From Henricia sp. BOLD:AAB3569 (taxonomy: Eukaryota; Echinodermata; Asteroidea; Spinulosida; Echinasteridae), in NCBI GenBank assembly GCA_037783545.1, contig JBBELK010000635.1, forward strand, positions 434,001-498,000: DNA of 64,000 nt, given 5' to 3'. A program made the translations under genes and the position numbers. Under the pieces are notes generated by a model. That model was not told the origin of the DNA. It was given only the letters and a program-made list of their open reading frames with translations, and searched no databases. Shown piece after piece: positions 20,301-32,083 of the stretch (position 1 is its first letter; the number at the start of each line of letters is the position of its first letter).

Positions 20301-23300
20301 ATGGAATACCGTACCGTGCACGCACAGGTTAAATTTTTTGCAAGTTCTGCGGGGCCGATGAGAGCATCGTGCGGCCGGTATTTGTCTGCTATATACATAT
20401 CGTCACTACCCAGGCGATCCCGACACAATGAATGAATACATGTAGTTGACTGTGCATCAGCCCGTAATAATGAATAATGAAAAATGAAAAAAAAAGCCTC
20501 ATCACTTTTCAAAATCCATTGGACGGTAAACCGGATTTTTAATTCTTGTGGCCTAATCTTAATCCATGGTCCTCTACATAGTCAATTATTTCTGTATGTT
20601 ATTTTCTTTTGCACAGGTAATCTACCGTTTTCTACAACTGCGGAGGAGCTGCAGAAGTGGGTGTTAGAAAGCCTCTCCAAGCCTCAGAATGACTCGGTGA
20701 CAGCTGAGATTGCGAAGGATGGAATTGGCCGCGCCAGAGGCTTTGGTTACGTGGATGCACCGGGCGAAATGAAAGAGGAGATCCTAAAATTGCACGGAGA
20801 GTAAGTACAAAGAATTTCACACCTTGTCACTGCTTGTGCACAAAACCTATGGACAGGTTTCATCTAAGTAAAGTTTTGATATTTTTCCTCTCCTAATTTT
20901 GTGCTTTTAATATCAGATGCACCTTAATATGGACAAATTAGGGGGGGGGGGGGATCAAATTTTTCCTAAGTAAAATCTTGCCAGTTCCTTGCTAATTTTG
21001 TGTTTTTATCATCATCTTTTACATGGTTTATATTTTTCGATAAGTTGATTGTTAATTTTTTTCTTAAAGGCAGTATACATGATTGATATCTCGAAAATCA
21101 GAAATGTTCACAGATTTACGCTTAACTTACACAATATAAACATGATGACCGTTGAAAACTTCCCCTGAAATAGTTTTGTCTGAAGTGCTATAGTCTTTGA
21201 GAAATGAGTAAAACAATTAGTTTTAGTCTCATGAGATGAAAATTCAATTCGCCCCAAAACCATTTCACCCCAAACACTACATCGCCCAAATGCCACTTCG
21301 CCCCAAAACCACTTCGTGCACAGGCCGTGGTTCAGGGCGAAATGGTTCAGGGCGAAGTGGTTTTGGGGCGAAATGACTGCAAACCCCTTTTTTACTGTTT
21401 TCTCAAAAGTTAGACTAAGTACGGAGCTGGTTTTTGGTTTGGTTTTAATCATGCATATCTTCAATCACACAGGGAGATAAAACTATTTGTAACAGTTTAC
21501 CAATCATGTATACTATCTTTAAGTATCACTAATTGCAGATTTGGTAGAAAAAGTGGGAAAATTTAAGATTTTCTTAAAAAACACTTTTCCTTTGTCTTCA
21601 GGGAACTTGACGGCCGGAAACTGCGTGTGCAGGTTGCCCGTGACGCCAACTCAAAAGCGAGATGGAGCGGTGACAACAGAGGCGTACAAACCAACCGGCG
21701 TCGTTTCCCGCGACCGATTGCTGGCAAACTTCTAGCCACGCCGTCTCACACCTACACACTGATTGACGTTGGAGCGAACCTGTTGCATAAAACCTTCGGT
21801 CGGCAAGGTCTACCGACTCGCAGTCAGAAAAATGCAATAAAGGTACTGAATATGAGTCGGATGTCACGCAAGTTTTTGCGACCATTATTATAAATCAATG
21901 GTTTATTCAAGATAATTGTGACACCGGGGGTCGGTGTCAAAAATTAGGAAATGAGGCATACAGCTGTACCATGACGGATCGTGTGAAATATTTTATTCCC
22001 CTGAAAAACGAAGAACAATCGTCAGTCAAACTTGACTTTCCAAACTTTTTTTGAGGAGTTTATATTAGAAATTTGTACACAGGGTTTTTAGAAAGGCATG
22101 TTGTCACACTATTTGTAACCTTTTGGGGCCCAAGTTATCTCTTCAGAACAACTGAAACTTATTTATTTTATTTTGAGACCAGACAAAGGTATTTTCTGGA
22201 AAATATGGTCTGTGTTGCCAAAATACCCCCTTTACCGTGGAAAGACTCGCTTCTCAATTCTTTCTGGTTCTTCATTTCACTCAATGTTGTATAACATGTT
22301 CTTTGTCACAGAGAGCCCAGTCCATGGGTGTTGAGACAATCATCTTAACAGGTGCATCGATTGCTTCAACAACAAATGCACAAGCATTGGTTAAGAAGTT
22401 CCCCAAGACACTGTTCTATACAGCAGGTAAGTAACTTGCCTGATTTTTTGTGCTTAGTGTGTGTGCTTGTGTGTTTTGTTTCTTAACCACTTCGCGACGG
22501 CTAGGGGTTTTCCAATTCATTCCCCTGGAGCGGGAGACTGCACTGGCAGTTTTGGTTATGCAGTATCGGTGTTCTCCAACTATACAATTTAAAGCATGGC
22601 GGCATGGTACCGAACATAATTGCACATGTACATGTACATGTATATACTCGTATGCACATGTATACACATGTAAATATATAGATGTAAATGTATATTTATA
22701 TACATGTTCATACATGTAAACATACCGTACAATGTACATGAAAATACATACATGTACCCACGTGTATGTGGAAGGAAAGTATCCCAAAAATGGGGTAGGG
22801 GAAACCTTTTTTCAGTTTGTCGGCGGTCAAATCACCGTGTGATTTCTCTCAATGTTTCGACTAAAATACAGGGCTTAAAAACCAGTTTAATTTTAAATAA
22901 GTACACTGTATGTACCTTTTTATGAACATGGATAATATTAAAACATGATCATCGGAAACGAAGACGAGCCAACAAATGTTTTTTACGATAGCAGCCGGCC
23001 GATTAAAGGAACCTCACCAGACCGTCACACACAAGACACGGTAAGCAGGTAAGCTAGATTGTGCATGGCTGCATGTCACATGGCTGGGCGACTAGACTTG
23101 CACGTATCCATGCTGCGCTTCGCGACTGGCTATTTTAAACGCGCGGTTCTTTTAGTATTATTTAACATTTTTTTTCCAATTTTTTATGTCACGTATATTT
23201 GCATGTATATTTGCATGTATTTTTGCATTTATATTTGCATGTATATTTGCATGTATATACATTTATATACATGTATACATGGACATGTATATACATGTAT

Positions 23301-26300
23301 GTATTTTCATGTATATTTACTGTACATGTATGTACATGTGCATACATGTACATGTGCGTACATGTGCATACATGTATGTCCATGTGCATACATGTATACA
23401 TGTACATGTGCAATCGTGTTCGGTACCCTGCCGCCATGCTTTAAATTGGAGAACACTGCTATGTAACTAAAATTCCAGTCAATTTTCCAGGAGTTTTTTA
23501 AAAAGTTTCATTTACAGATGATACAGTACGCCTTTAAGACATTTATTGTTACAGTAAGATCTCGATAAGTCGAAACCGGATACCTCGAAAATCCCTTTAA
23601 CTCGAAGTAATGTCATATTCCCGAAATAAACATAGTGTAGGCTTTTGTGCACGCGAATACCTCTGTAGCTCGAAATTCCGGTACGAGCGGCTCCGCTTAC
23701 CTCAAATTTTTTTTCAGCTATTCAAAAGGAAACGGCAACTGAAACGATCTCAATGGGTCTTATCTGTCTTTTCATCAAGAGATGCAGCATGATGCGCTCC
23801 CTTGCTGTTACAATAGGGCCTAATCAATCCATCAATCGCAACAAATCATGCTTCCTGGAAATGCTTGAATGGTCTTGCCGCTATCGATGGGCTAGGCGCA
23901 CGGTGCATTCGTTCTCGGTCGCTTTGGTTCTCGCAAGCTTCACATGCGGTAGATCAACCTCAAACATGTTCACTGCCATTTTTAAAGCATGCCCGGAATG
24001 CAACCGGAACCTGGGATCGACCGTGGATAAGGTTAGTGCGCCCTCTATTGACAGGATAGCACCGATCACGCAATCATACTGCTGGCCGTGCGTGCGTGCA
24101 TGCAGCACTGCAACCGCCTGCAAAATACGGACGATATGATGAAAAAAACACCACAAAATGAAGACACAAAACACACGGTACGTGCTTTACAAAATGGAAA
24201 TTTTAATATTTTAATCTTGTACATGAAATAGACCTTCAAGTAACAAATCTTGCCAAAACGATGTTTTGGAGCTGGGAAAAGGGCTTACAAAATGGGCTGA
24301 ATACCGAGTCCACAACATACACATGGGGCTAGCGAGTTACGGTGGACACTTTTCGTGCGTTGAGCGGAGCGAATCAGGACCTCCGTTTAACTCAAACTTT
24401 GGATACCTCAAAGTTTTCGTCCATTCCCTTGATTTTCGACTTAACAAGATTTTACTGTATTTCCTTATTTTGTGAAAAGGTGTACACCCACACAGCGCCA
24501 AAAGCTGGGACGAAGATACAGAAGAACAACTTGAGAAACTGGCAGCTGATCCTGCTTGCGTTGCCATCGGCGAAACTGGACTCGATTTCAATCGAAACTT
24601 TTCAGAGCCTGATGTGCAAGAAGAGGTTTTTGAAAAGCAGGTAATTTTAAGATAAAATTTGGGTCCCACTTGTTCTTTGTTGTTTTCGTTCCTGATAATA
24701 CAAGGTTCCTGTTATAACAAGGTAATCTGCAAAGTCCCAAGGACCTGTTGTTAAAGAAACATGTCCAGATCGCATTTTTCATCCCCCATTTTTCCCATGG
24801 GTGTTGAGATTTTAATACAATATCATGTCTCATATTTTTCTCATTGCCATTCTGGATTTTTGCACTTTCAATCCGTATCGAAGCCTGGTCATTGCACCGC
24901 ATTGTGTCCTTGGACAAGACACTTCACTTAACATGAAGCGGGATTCACAAAGCGGGATTCACAATGTGTCTGTGTCCCTTGGCAAGGCACTTAATCCCAG
25001 TTTCGTTGTCAACCCAAGCGATATTTGGGTAGCTGTTGGGGGAATGCCACAATCTAAGTGCTAATAGGGTTGAGCACCTGGCCAGCAGCTACTCCACTTA
25101 CATGCCATGGAAACCGGGGATGAGTACCGGCCGTATGAGCCAGTATGGGCTCGTAAACTGTGGCCAGTTGTAGTATTGTATGAGTCTATTTTAAATATAT
25201 CCACTGACTTTTTTCCCTTTTAGGTCAAACTGGCCTGCAGACTGAAGAAACCTCTCCTACTTCACGAGAGAGAAGCACACACAAAGCTGATGGAGATACT
25301 TATGAAGTATGAGGATGAGTTGCCTCATTGCATTGTGCACTGCTTCACTGGTACCGAGGACGAAATGAAGACCTACGTCGACAAGGGTTTCTGGATTGGT
25401 TTGACAGGTGAGAGAAGACAACATTTTCGGTCCAAACACTAGTACTAAAAGGTTTTACCCATTAAGCTTGACCCAGATTTTCCAGGGCAATCCCAGATTG
25501 TCTGGCAGGCTCCAAATGATTGTGCACAAAACGTGACCCAGATTTTCCAGGGCAAACCCAGATTGTCTGGCCGGCTCCAAATGATTGTGCACAAAACGTG
25601 ACCCAGATTTTCCACGGCAAACCCAGATCGTCTGGCATGCCCCAAATGATTCAAGTCCAAATGCACTAGTACAAAATGCATGAACTATTAAGCTTCTCCC
25701 AGATTTTTCCAAGGCAATCCCAGATTGTCTGGCCGGCTCCAAATGATTGTGCACAAAACTTAATCCAGATTTTCCAGGGCAAACCCAGATTGTCTGGCCG
25801 GCTCCAAATGATTTAAGGCCCTAAATAATTGTGTACAAAACAGATGTTATTCATCCGAGAAGTTTTTACCACAGGAAATTGATCACCCCGTCATTCTTCG
25901 AAGTAAAAGACATCTCGTAGATCACCCAGATATTCCAGGGCAAACTCAGACTGTCTGGCAGGACCTTAATAATTGTGTACAAAAACAAATGCTGTTTATT
26001 TTAGAAGCTTTTACCACAGTAAATCAATCATCCTGTCATTGTGCAAAGTAACTGACAAGTGGTAGACACTCTGATAGAAACACACAAGTACTAAAGGCAT
26101 GAACCATTAAAGATAGTATACATGATTGGTAAACTGTTACAAGTAGTTTTATCCCCCTGTGTGATTGAAGATATGCATGATTAAAACCAACCTGAGCAAA
26201 AACCAGCTCCGTACTTCGTCTAACTTTTGAGAAAACAGTCAAAAAAGGGTTTGCAGTCATTTCGGCCCAAAACCACTTCGCCCTGAACCATTTCGCCCTG

Positions 26301-27080
26301 AACGATGGCCTGTGCACTAAGTGGTTTTGGGCGAAATGGCATTTGGGTGAAATGGTTTTGGGGCGAAGTGAATTTTCGTCTCATGAGACGAAAACTAATT
26401 GTTTTACTCATTTCTCAAAGACCATAGCACTTCAGACAAAACCATTTCAGGGGACGTTTTCTACGGTCATCATGTTTATATTGTGTAAGTTAGGCGTAAA
26501 TCTGTGAACATTTCTGATTTTCGAGATTACCAATGATGTATACTGCCTTTAAGCTTCATTTAGATTTTCCAGGGCAAACCTAGATTGTCTGGCAGGCCCA
26601 AAATTTGTGTAAAAAACAAATGCCGTTCATTTCAGAAGCTTTTACCACAAGAAAGCAATCATCCTGTCATTGTTCAAGGTAAAGAACACCTAGTACTAGT
26701 AGTAGGCACTTTAATGGAGGTTTGTGCTCAACCGACTTGGTTGTTTTGGGCATTTTTCAGGTTTCATCTGCCAAACCGAGACCAAGATCCCGGAGATGCT
26801 GAAGTTAGGCACCGTACCGCTGGAACGCATCCTGCTGGAGAGTAACTCTCCATTTATGGAACCGCGGCTCCGCAAGGAAATGGAAATCTGGGATTCGTTG
26901 AAGAACATCCTGGAATGCCTGCCGCCCCTGACCACTTGGAGTCCGTTTCCGAGAAACGAGCCGGCGAAACTCCCCATCGTGTGTGAAATCGTGGCGCACT
27001 ACCTCCAAACAGAAGTTCATGAGGTTGCAGAGAAAACATCGGAAAATGCGTGCAAAGCTTTCGGGATCGAAAAGGATTAA
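17340..27080 (+). CDS. RRM-TatD fusion: RNA-recognition motif joined to a TatD-family metal-dependent hydrolase, seven exons
   Basis: Exons 17340-17460, 20617-20800, 21602-21842, 22312-22426, 24480-24640, 25224-25407 and 26761-27080 have GT-AG borders and matching phases, giving 441 aa. Residues 1-36 are acidic. Residues 37-115 form an RRM (RNP2 KIYMGNL 37-43, RNP1 RARGFGYV 79-86, last strand [10 protein letters not shown]). A basic linker ([13 protein letters not shown]) follows. Residues 153-441 form a TatD barrel: [12 protein letters not shown] 222-225, [12 protein letters not shown] with Glu252, LLLHEREAH with His288, IVHCFTG with His313, and LLESNSPFM at 360-368. TatD enzymes are 3'-5' DNA/RNA exonucleases or apoptotic DNases using two metal ions. 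The usual Asp of E[TS]D[AS]P is Asn364 here, so activity is uncertain. Exon 3 encodes both the RRM end and the TatD start, so the fusion does not depend on a gene-joining guess. Confidence 0.9.
18258..18420 (+). repeat. Dispersed repeat with a conserved open frame, copy 1
   Basis: About 130 bp near-identical to 61,390-61,530. In both copies one frame is open and reads IIYLSQK.NICDRS. The two copies differ by a 9-base in-frame indel. No known domain recognised. It lies in the first intron of the RRM-TatD gene. Confidence 0.55.
18835..19210. repeat. ~370-bp interspersed repeat with TATA-like box (possible solo LTR), copy 1
   Basis: Matches 44,215-44,690 (shared CCTCTTGCAACAGTGCC, GACAGAAATCTTGTCGCC, GTCGGCGAT..GGCTGCTATTTAAA, GGGGAATCCGT, GTCAGCATGCATCCC, TTGAAAAACTGCG). 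TATTTAAA followed by a fixed downstream block resembles a promoter or LTR, but no TG..CA ends or TSD were settled. It is empty of the MITE present in copy 2. Confidence 0.55.
21064..21522. repeat. TTAA-targeted MITE (family E), complete, with TTCGCCC core
   Basis: TTAAAGGCAGTATACATGAT..ATCATGTATACTATCTTTAA, 459 bp. The middle has CACTTCGCCC-type units in both orientations. Lies in the intron before exon 3 of the RRM-TatD gene. Confidence 0.88.
22560..23464. repeat. Foldback element with (TACATG)n arms
   Basis: The outer arms (GTTCTCCAA..TTTAAAGCATGGCGGCA..GGTACCGAACA) are inverted at 22,570-22,622 and 23,415-23,458. Inside each arm is a long degenerate run of ACATGTA/TACATG words. Intronic in the RRM-TatD gene; the apparent ORFs here are repeat artefacts. 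Confidence 0.8.
23550..24460. mobile_element. Pogo/Tigger-like DNA transposon remnant
   Basis: Ends TTACAGTAAGATCTCGATAA../..TTCGACTTAACAAGATTTTACTGTA match the CAGTA..CTCGATAAGTCGAA style of pogo/Tigger termini. No transposase domain could be read inside, so it is a non-autonomous or decayed copy. It ends 20 bp before exon 5 of the RRM-TatD gene. Confidence 0.6.
24870..25160. repeat. SINE-like repeat
   Basis: Contains AGCCTGGTCATTGCACCGC, GTCCTTGGACAAGACACTTC and an end block CATGCCATGGAAACCGGGGA TGAGTACC. That end block also closes the 63-64 kb minisatellite, so the two share a parent element. Confidence 0.55.
25460..26620. repeat. ~65-bp tandem repeat interrupted by a MITE
   Basis: Five adjacent copies (25,460-25,830) of a unit with CCAGATTTTCCAGGGCAAAC and TTGTCTGGCCGGCTCCAAAT, then isolated copies near 25,930 and 26,570. 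The family E MITE at 26,107-26,552 sits between the last two. Intronic in the RRM-TatD gene. Confidence 0.75.
26107..26552. repeat. TTAA-targeted MITE (family E), complete, second copy
   Basis: TTAAAGATAGTATACATGAT..GATGTATACTGCCTTTAA. Inverted relative to the 21-kb copy, which lies in the same gene. Confidence 0.88.
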
Positions 27081-27654
27081 GCATTACGCAGGTTTGGCGA
27101 CATTTTGTTACAGACGTAATCCAAAGGTAATTAATTTGAATTGAGAGATAAATTTGAATTGAAAGCTAAATACCGAAAAAGAGAAATTTTGACAAAGAAA
27201 AGTTCACACTTCAGAAGTTGTGAAATCCACAAAAGCATTTGTTGTTATCAAACCAATTTACTATCTTTAAGTGAACAAAAAAACAGTTTTGTAAGTCAAA
27301 AACAAAAAGATGATACTCAGTTTATAGTAAGTATGATTTGTTAAAAACCATTTCGTAACATTGATGTTCCCCGTTCTTTCAGTTTGTGTTAAATTTTCTT
27401 TTGTGTAAAACTCCATTAGTTTGGACAAGATGAATAAATTCCAAAAGTAAAACAATTTTGGTAATTTTCAACAAAAAATGAAAGAAATTCAATTGTTTTT
27501 GAAACTTTTCACTAATTTTCAGTAATGTCCAAGAAATACGAAGAGTATGGACTGTAATATCTTAATATCTAAAAGTTAAACAAGACTAGAAAATGATTCG
27601 GCAACATCACATATACCAGAAACAGTGTTTTCCACTGCTAAAAATTTTGTCCGG

Positions 27655-27715
27655 GTGCGCTGAACAGCGCCTTCACACGGCGAACATTAATTCGCCGTGT
27701 GAGGGCGCTGTTCAA
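27655..27715. repeat. Hairpin GCGCC..CACACGGCGAA
   Basis: Near-perfect inverted repeat (CACACGGCGAACATTAATTC / GCCGTGTG) inside a segment with four TTTTGTCCGGG(C/T)G words at 27,645-27,995. Confidence 0.6.
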
Positions 27716-28343
27716 AACAGATGCATGTGACTGCCATTGCCCTTACCGATCGCGGATTGAGTCGCCGATGCGATAAATATGCGTGGTAATTGAATCGTTC
27801 AGAACAATGACACCAGCAGCCAGCGAAACATGTTTGGTGACTTTACACCCAATTTTTTAATGACTCGATCGTACCTTTGAAGTGTTTCAGAGGGAAAATT
27901 GATTATTTTTGTCCGGGCGGCCAAGTTTTTTGTCCGGATGGCAAATATTTGTCCGGGCGCTAACGGTGCCTCTGACAATTTTGTCGGGGCGGAGCATGGA
28001 GAACACTGCAGAAAATCTTTTTCCATCGATTCAATTTTATGTTTAGTTAACTTTGGCACCAACACAACCCAAATAATGAATTCGTTACCCTCAAATGCAG
28101 GAAGTAAAATCTAAGCTTTAAAGCTGATTTTAACCTTTTTGTTGAACATGCCACATTTTTTTGCCGCTTTTTTCTAACGATGTGCGGTTCTACGCGTAAA
28201 CGCGTGCATGTTGTGCAAGCGCCATTGCGTGTAGTCTGTAGGAAGGGTTGACCGGCCACAAACATGCCATTCGCTGGCCTGTCTTTACTTTTGTCACTCA
28301 ACAAGAGCACACACAGGGTCACATGACGTAGCAATAAACCACT

Positions 28344-28490
28344 AAAGTTTGACGTCAGTTGCCATGGTAATTGGGTCTAGACATTCACTGGTAATTTGAA
28401 ACGTCCATTGCTAAAGCGCAGGGAAACAGTTCACTGGTTTTAGTGTAGACCCAGTAACCTTGGCAACAAACAATGGGTGACGCTTACACT
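28344..28490. repeat. X-box-bearing palindromic MITE (family F relative)
   Basis: Arms GTTGCCATGGTAATTGGGTC (28,358-28,377) and its complement ending at 28,467. The arms hold GTTGCCATGGTAAT and GTAACCTTGGCAAC; the second fits the RFX X-box consensus fully. Confidence 0.65.
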
Positions 28491-28589
28491 TCAGTACTTT
28501 ATACTACTGTAAGTGTATTGGCTTTTACAAATACCGTCAAACCCATGTATAAAAATCCACAGTAAAAAATCAAAAGTTGGGGGTGCCCT

Positions 28590-28849
28590 TATACAGGAAT
28601 CCATTAACTAGGGACTCCTCTGCGCGTCCGCCATAACTGGGGGCCGTCCAGTGCCATGAAGTGTGCGTTCCGTGTTGTTAAAATTGAATAGTGCACAACG
28701 TGCACCCATTGTGCGCACAGGCTTCAACAAAGAATGCGCAAATTGTTCGAAGTGACAACATAATGTAACGTACATTTCATGGCACTGGATGGCCACCAGT
28801 TATGGCAGACGTACAGAGAACAGGTCCTTGGGTCTCGGATTGGTGTATA
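28590..28849. repeat. TA-type MITE (family C), copy 2
   Basis: TATACAGGAATCC..GGATTGGTGTATA with internal GTCCGCCATAACTGGGGGCC and its complement. Confidence 0.75.
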
Positions 28850-29877
28850 CATGGGTACGCCTGTACGTGCCTTATACCGTACTCGTGTATAAGACACATT
28901 GTGCCAGCTGTCTACAGGGTCAGTTGGAGTACGCCTTACACACAGGATTTTGGTAAGTGTCTGTTTTCAATACTGGAGAGACCTTTTCCTCCAGGATTAT
29001 ATATCTGTACAATCTCATTCATCTTCTCTCAAAACAAAAGAAATATCTTAAGATAGATAACTTCAGCTAAAGAACTGAAACGAATAGTGCCACAACATAC
29101 CTTCCTAAAAGCCCTGTGTGCAAATTTCCAATATACCGTATGTAACAAGGACATCAAAAAATTTCACAAAGTATGTTTCCTATGTTACATACGTTAAATA
29201 GGAAATTTGTACACATGGTTTTCAGAAAGGTATGTTGTTGCACTACTTGTTGCTTAAGTTATCTTCTTAGATCTATCTTAAGATATTTCTTTTGTTTTGA
29301 GAGAAGATAACTGGCATTGCATAGATTTATGATCCTGGTGAAAAAGTCTCTCCAGTATTGAAAGCAGACTTAAGTCGGAGCATCGGGCGCTTTTCACATA
29401 AAACACAAGTCTGATTGCACGATGGGAATTGATGTATTTGCTGATGTTGCTGATTTCATAATTTGTTTATTGATTATTATTGACTATTAATTACTGTTAT
29501 TATTATTATTGACTAGATATGTCTCATTACTTTTCGCACTGTTTGCCATATTTTATTAAGCAGCTGATGTTGAAAAAGAAAACAATTTTGTTTTAAAACA
29601 TTTCTTTATTTCATTTTTGAATTTTCCTTATTATTGACGGCTGTAATTCGTTCGCCGTTTATTTGTTCCTTTGTTAAACTAATTTTAGTTTAATTACATA
29701 ACAGAAAATTGCAGTTTTGCAAGTCGAAGACAAAGAACAATTTGCAATTATCACCATTAAGTTTCCAAACGTCTGTGCTGCATTGTGAAATATAGCACAT
29801 AAAAGTTGGCTTTTTGAAGTTTCCATTCTTACATGTTATTCATAAAAAATCTTTACTTATTAAAAAGAAACGTTTAG

Positions 29878-30780
29878 GTTATTGAAAGTACAAAATGTAT
29901 GTAAGTTTATCAGTAGATACATGTAGATTTATTTGAATACACAGGAAGGGCAAATGTTTACGTTCAATTTATTCGCCCTTGGACATCTGTTACTCTATAG
30001 GGCTTGGGAATGTGATGTCATGCAACGTCACAATGCAGTGGTTTCCGCCATGTTTGTTGGCAGTAACATGCGCGAGTACGTTCAGATATAAGCAATGGGA
30101 CCTGTGTATCACTGTTAAACTGTTAAACTGTAGTGCAAAGACCCACAACCACCCTGACGAAGGCCTAGAAGGCAAAAAAAGGTCCACCCTCGTAAGTTGA
30201 GCACTAGTTTTATTTTTTTGCACTTTGCACTAGTTTAATGATACGTTCAGCTTGTTTTGTTCCCACGCGTGCAGGATGCGTGCGAATTCAACTACTAGGT
30301 CGTTGTTTGCGTGATATGGAATCGCGCGGGCGCCGCACGCATCTAACTTGACGAGGCTGCACGCCAGTTCGCATAGCAACAACTCACTACCTTGAAGTAT
30401 GGCAGTTGAGAATGACGTAAATAATGGTGTCGTGACGTCGATTCCCAAGCCCTATACACTACATGTACATGCAGTTGCTTTGGTTTGTGCAATAACTGTA
30501 CAGATCATAGCAATGTATTTATTTTTTTTAAATTCCCATCAACATTTCCCTTCCTGAGGATTTTATTTTGTTTAAAACTCAAACGTTTCAGAAGGTGATA
30601 GTGAATGAAGTTAAGTTTTGCATATCAAAGATTGATATTGTTTTGCAACCATACACTATGAGCAACTAACAATGGAAATTGGGCACAAACCATTGTTATT
30701 AACAATGGTTTGTGCCCAATTTCCATTGTTAGTTGTTCATAGTGATAGTAGTATTTCAAAGAGTACCCGTTATAGTTGAT
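29878..30780. repeat. Duplicated segment, copy 1 (interrupted by two insertions)
   Basis: Matches 37,963-38,318 outside two insertions: the family B MITE at 29,996-30,456 and a ~91-bp palindrome at 30,655-30,745 (CACTATGAGCAACTAACAAT and complement). Copy 2 has neither. Confidence 0.8.
29996..30456. repeat. TA-targeted MITE (family B), copy 2
   Basis: TATAGGGCTTGGGAATG..ATTCCCAAGCCCTATA. The matching empty site lies at about 38,083-38,092 in the duplicated segment. Confidence 0.88.
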
Positions 30781-30836
30781 AATATTTTAATTTCAAAATC
30801 GATTTCATTTCAGGCAGTTGGGTCAATTGCCAGTGT

Positions 30837-31010
30837 AATAGACTGCCGAAGTGAATACGTCACCTTTTGTTGGTTGCCTAGGCAATTGGATCTAAACTAA
30901 AAATCACTCAACCGTGTCCCAGTGCTTTTCCAATGGCACTTTTTCCGACGGCCATGATAGTTTAGATCCAATTGCCATGGCAACGCAGGTCACACTTCGG
31001 CTGTCTATAG
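30837..31010. repeat. X-box-bearing palindromic MITE (family F)
   Basis: TAGACTGCCGAAGTGAATAC..CACACTTCGGCTGTCTATA. The arms hold GTTGCCTAGGCAAT and GTTGCCATGGCAAT (minus), close to the RFX X-box. Confidence 0.8.
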
Positions 31011-31639
31011 ACCCAAGAGATGTACGTCGTATCTCAGGTCAACTTTCGTTGTTGTCGCAAGTTTTTGAATGAACTAAAACTTTAAAGTGTTTAACTTGTT
31101 GATTCTGAGGCAGGTGTGCATATTGTATGCAAATTAGCATCAGCAACATTTTCGTTGCATTCTATTCATTTTAAAAAACCATTTCAATATTTTCAGTCGT
31201 ATTATAGGTATTTTTCTTTCTTTCTAGTACAAGGACAGAAAATGAAATTCTCCTTTCATTTTATGGATGTTAAGCATGCTCTCACAAAGGTTTTGGAATA
31301 AAGTTCGTAATTTTCGGTAAAAACAGCCAGTTCAGTGTGTTCATAGACCACCGAATTTGTAGTGGCGACCTCAAGCGGCGAACCATGACCAACCCAATGA
31401 GTAGACTGGTTCCCGGAATATTTTGGTCTGGAAACCAAACTACCCAAATTAGTTTGAATATTATCAGCCTTGTCTTTTTTACACGTGGATGCAGGAACAT
31501 TTGTTCCCGTTTTCTTGCACTTGGTAGGCATACTGAACATTCACCATAAGTGGCCATAAGGCAACGACCTAAAAGGTACGTCGGTTAATCTTAACTACAT
31601 TCCCGATTACATGTCGTTTTACGAGCTAAAACGGGCGGT

Positions 31640-31765
31640 ACTTATCCTCGGTTTGTGTGGCATGGAGTGACTAGGCAGCTAGGAGTAGGAGTACACGACG
31701 CGGTGCAATGGCCAGGTTTCGAACTATAGACTTCTCGACCGAAAGTCCGACACGCTATAGTAGAT
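31640..31765 (-). repeat. tRNA-derived SINE fragment
   Basis: The minus strand reads TAGCGTGTCGGAC (A-box region) then ATAGTTCGAAACC (B box) and GGCCATTGCACCGCG. No intact cloverleaf. Confidence 0.5.
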
Positions 31766-31774
31766 TCCCGTAAT

Positions 31775-32083
31775 TGATCGTACAGAATGAGTGAGGTCAT
31801 CACTTCGGCCCCTGGAAACCTACAATAGACTGCCGAAGTGAATACGTCTCCTTTTGTTGGTTGCCTAGGCAATTGGCTCTAAACTAAAAACCACTCAACC
31901 GTCCCCCTGTGCTTTTGCAATGGTACTTTTCCGACGGCCATGATAGTTTAGAGCCAATTGCCATGGCAACGACGTCACACTTCGGCTGTCTATTGATCGT
32001 ACAGAATGAGTGAGGTCATCACTTCGGCCCCTGGAAACCTACAATAGACTGCCGAAGTGAATACGTCTCCTTTTGTTGGTTGC
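31775..32083. repeat. ~220-bp tandem duplication containing family F MITE
   Basis: GATCGTACAGAATGAGTGAG..TTTTGTTGGTTGC occurs at 31,775-31,862 and again at 31,995-32,083. The MITE at 31,824-31,993 fills the first unit. The second unit stops inside the MITE left arm. Confidence 0.75.

Noticed and set aside
23059..23470. Open frames of YICMY / HVHTC repeats
   Set aside because: Simple TACATG-word DNA read in several frames; not a protein.
31116..31301. Terminal exon reading QGQKMKFSFHFMDVKHALTK with AATAAA at the stop
   Set aside because: Splice-acceptor-like TTTCTAG and a poly(A) signal are present, but there is no upstream exon, no recognised domain, and AT-rich DNA yields these by chance.
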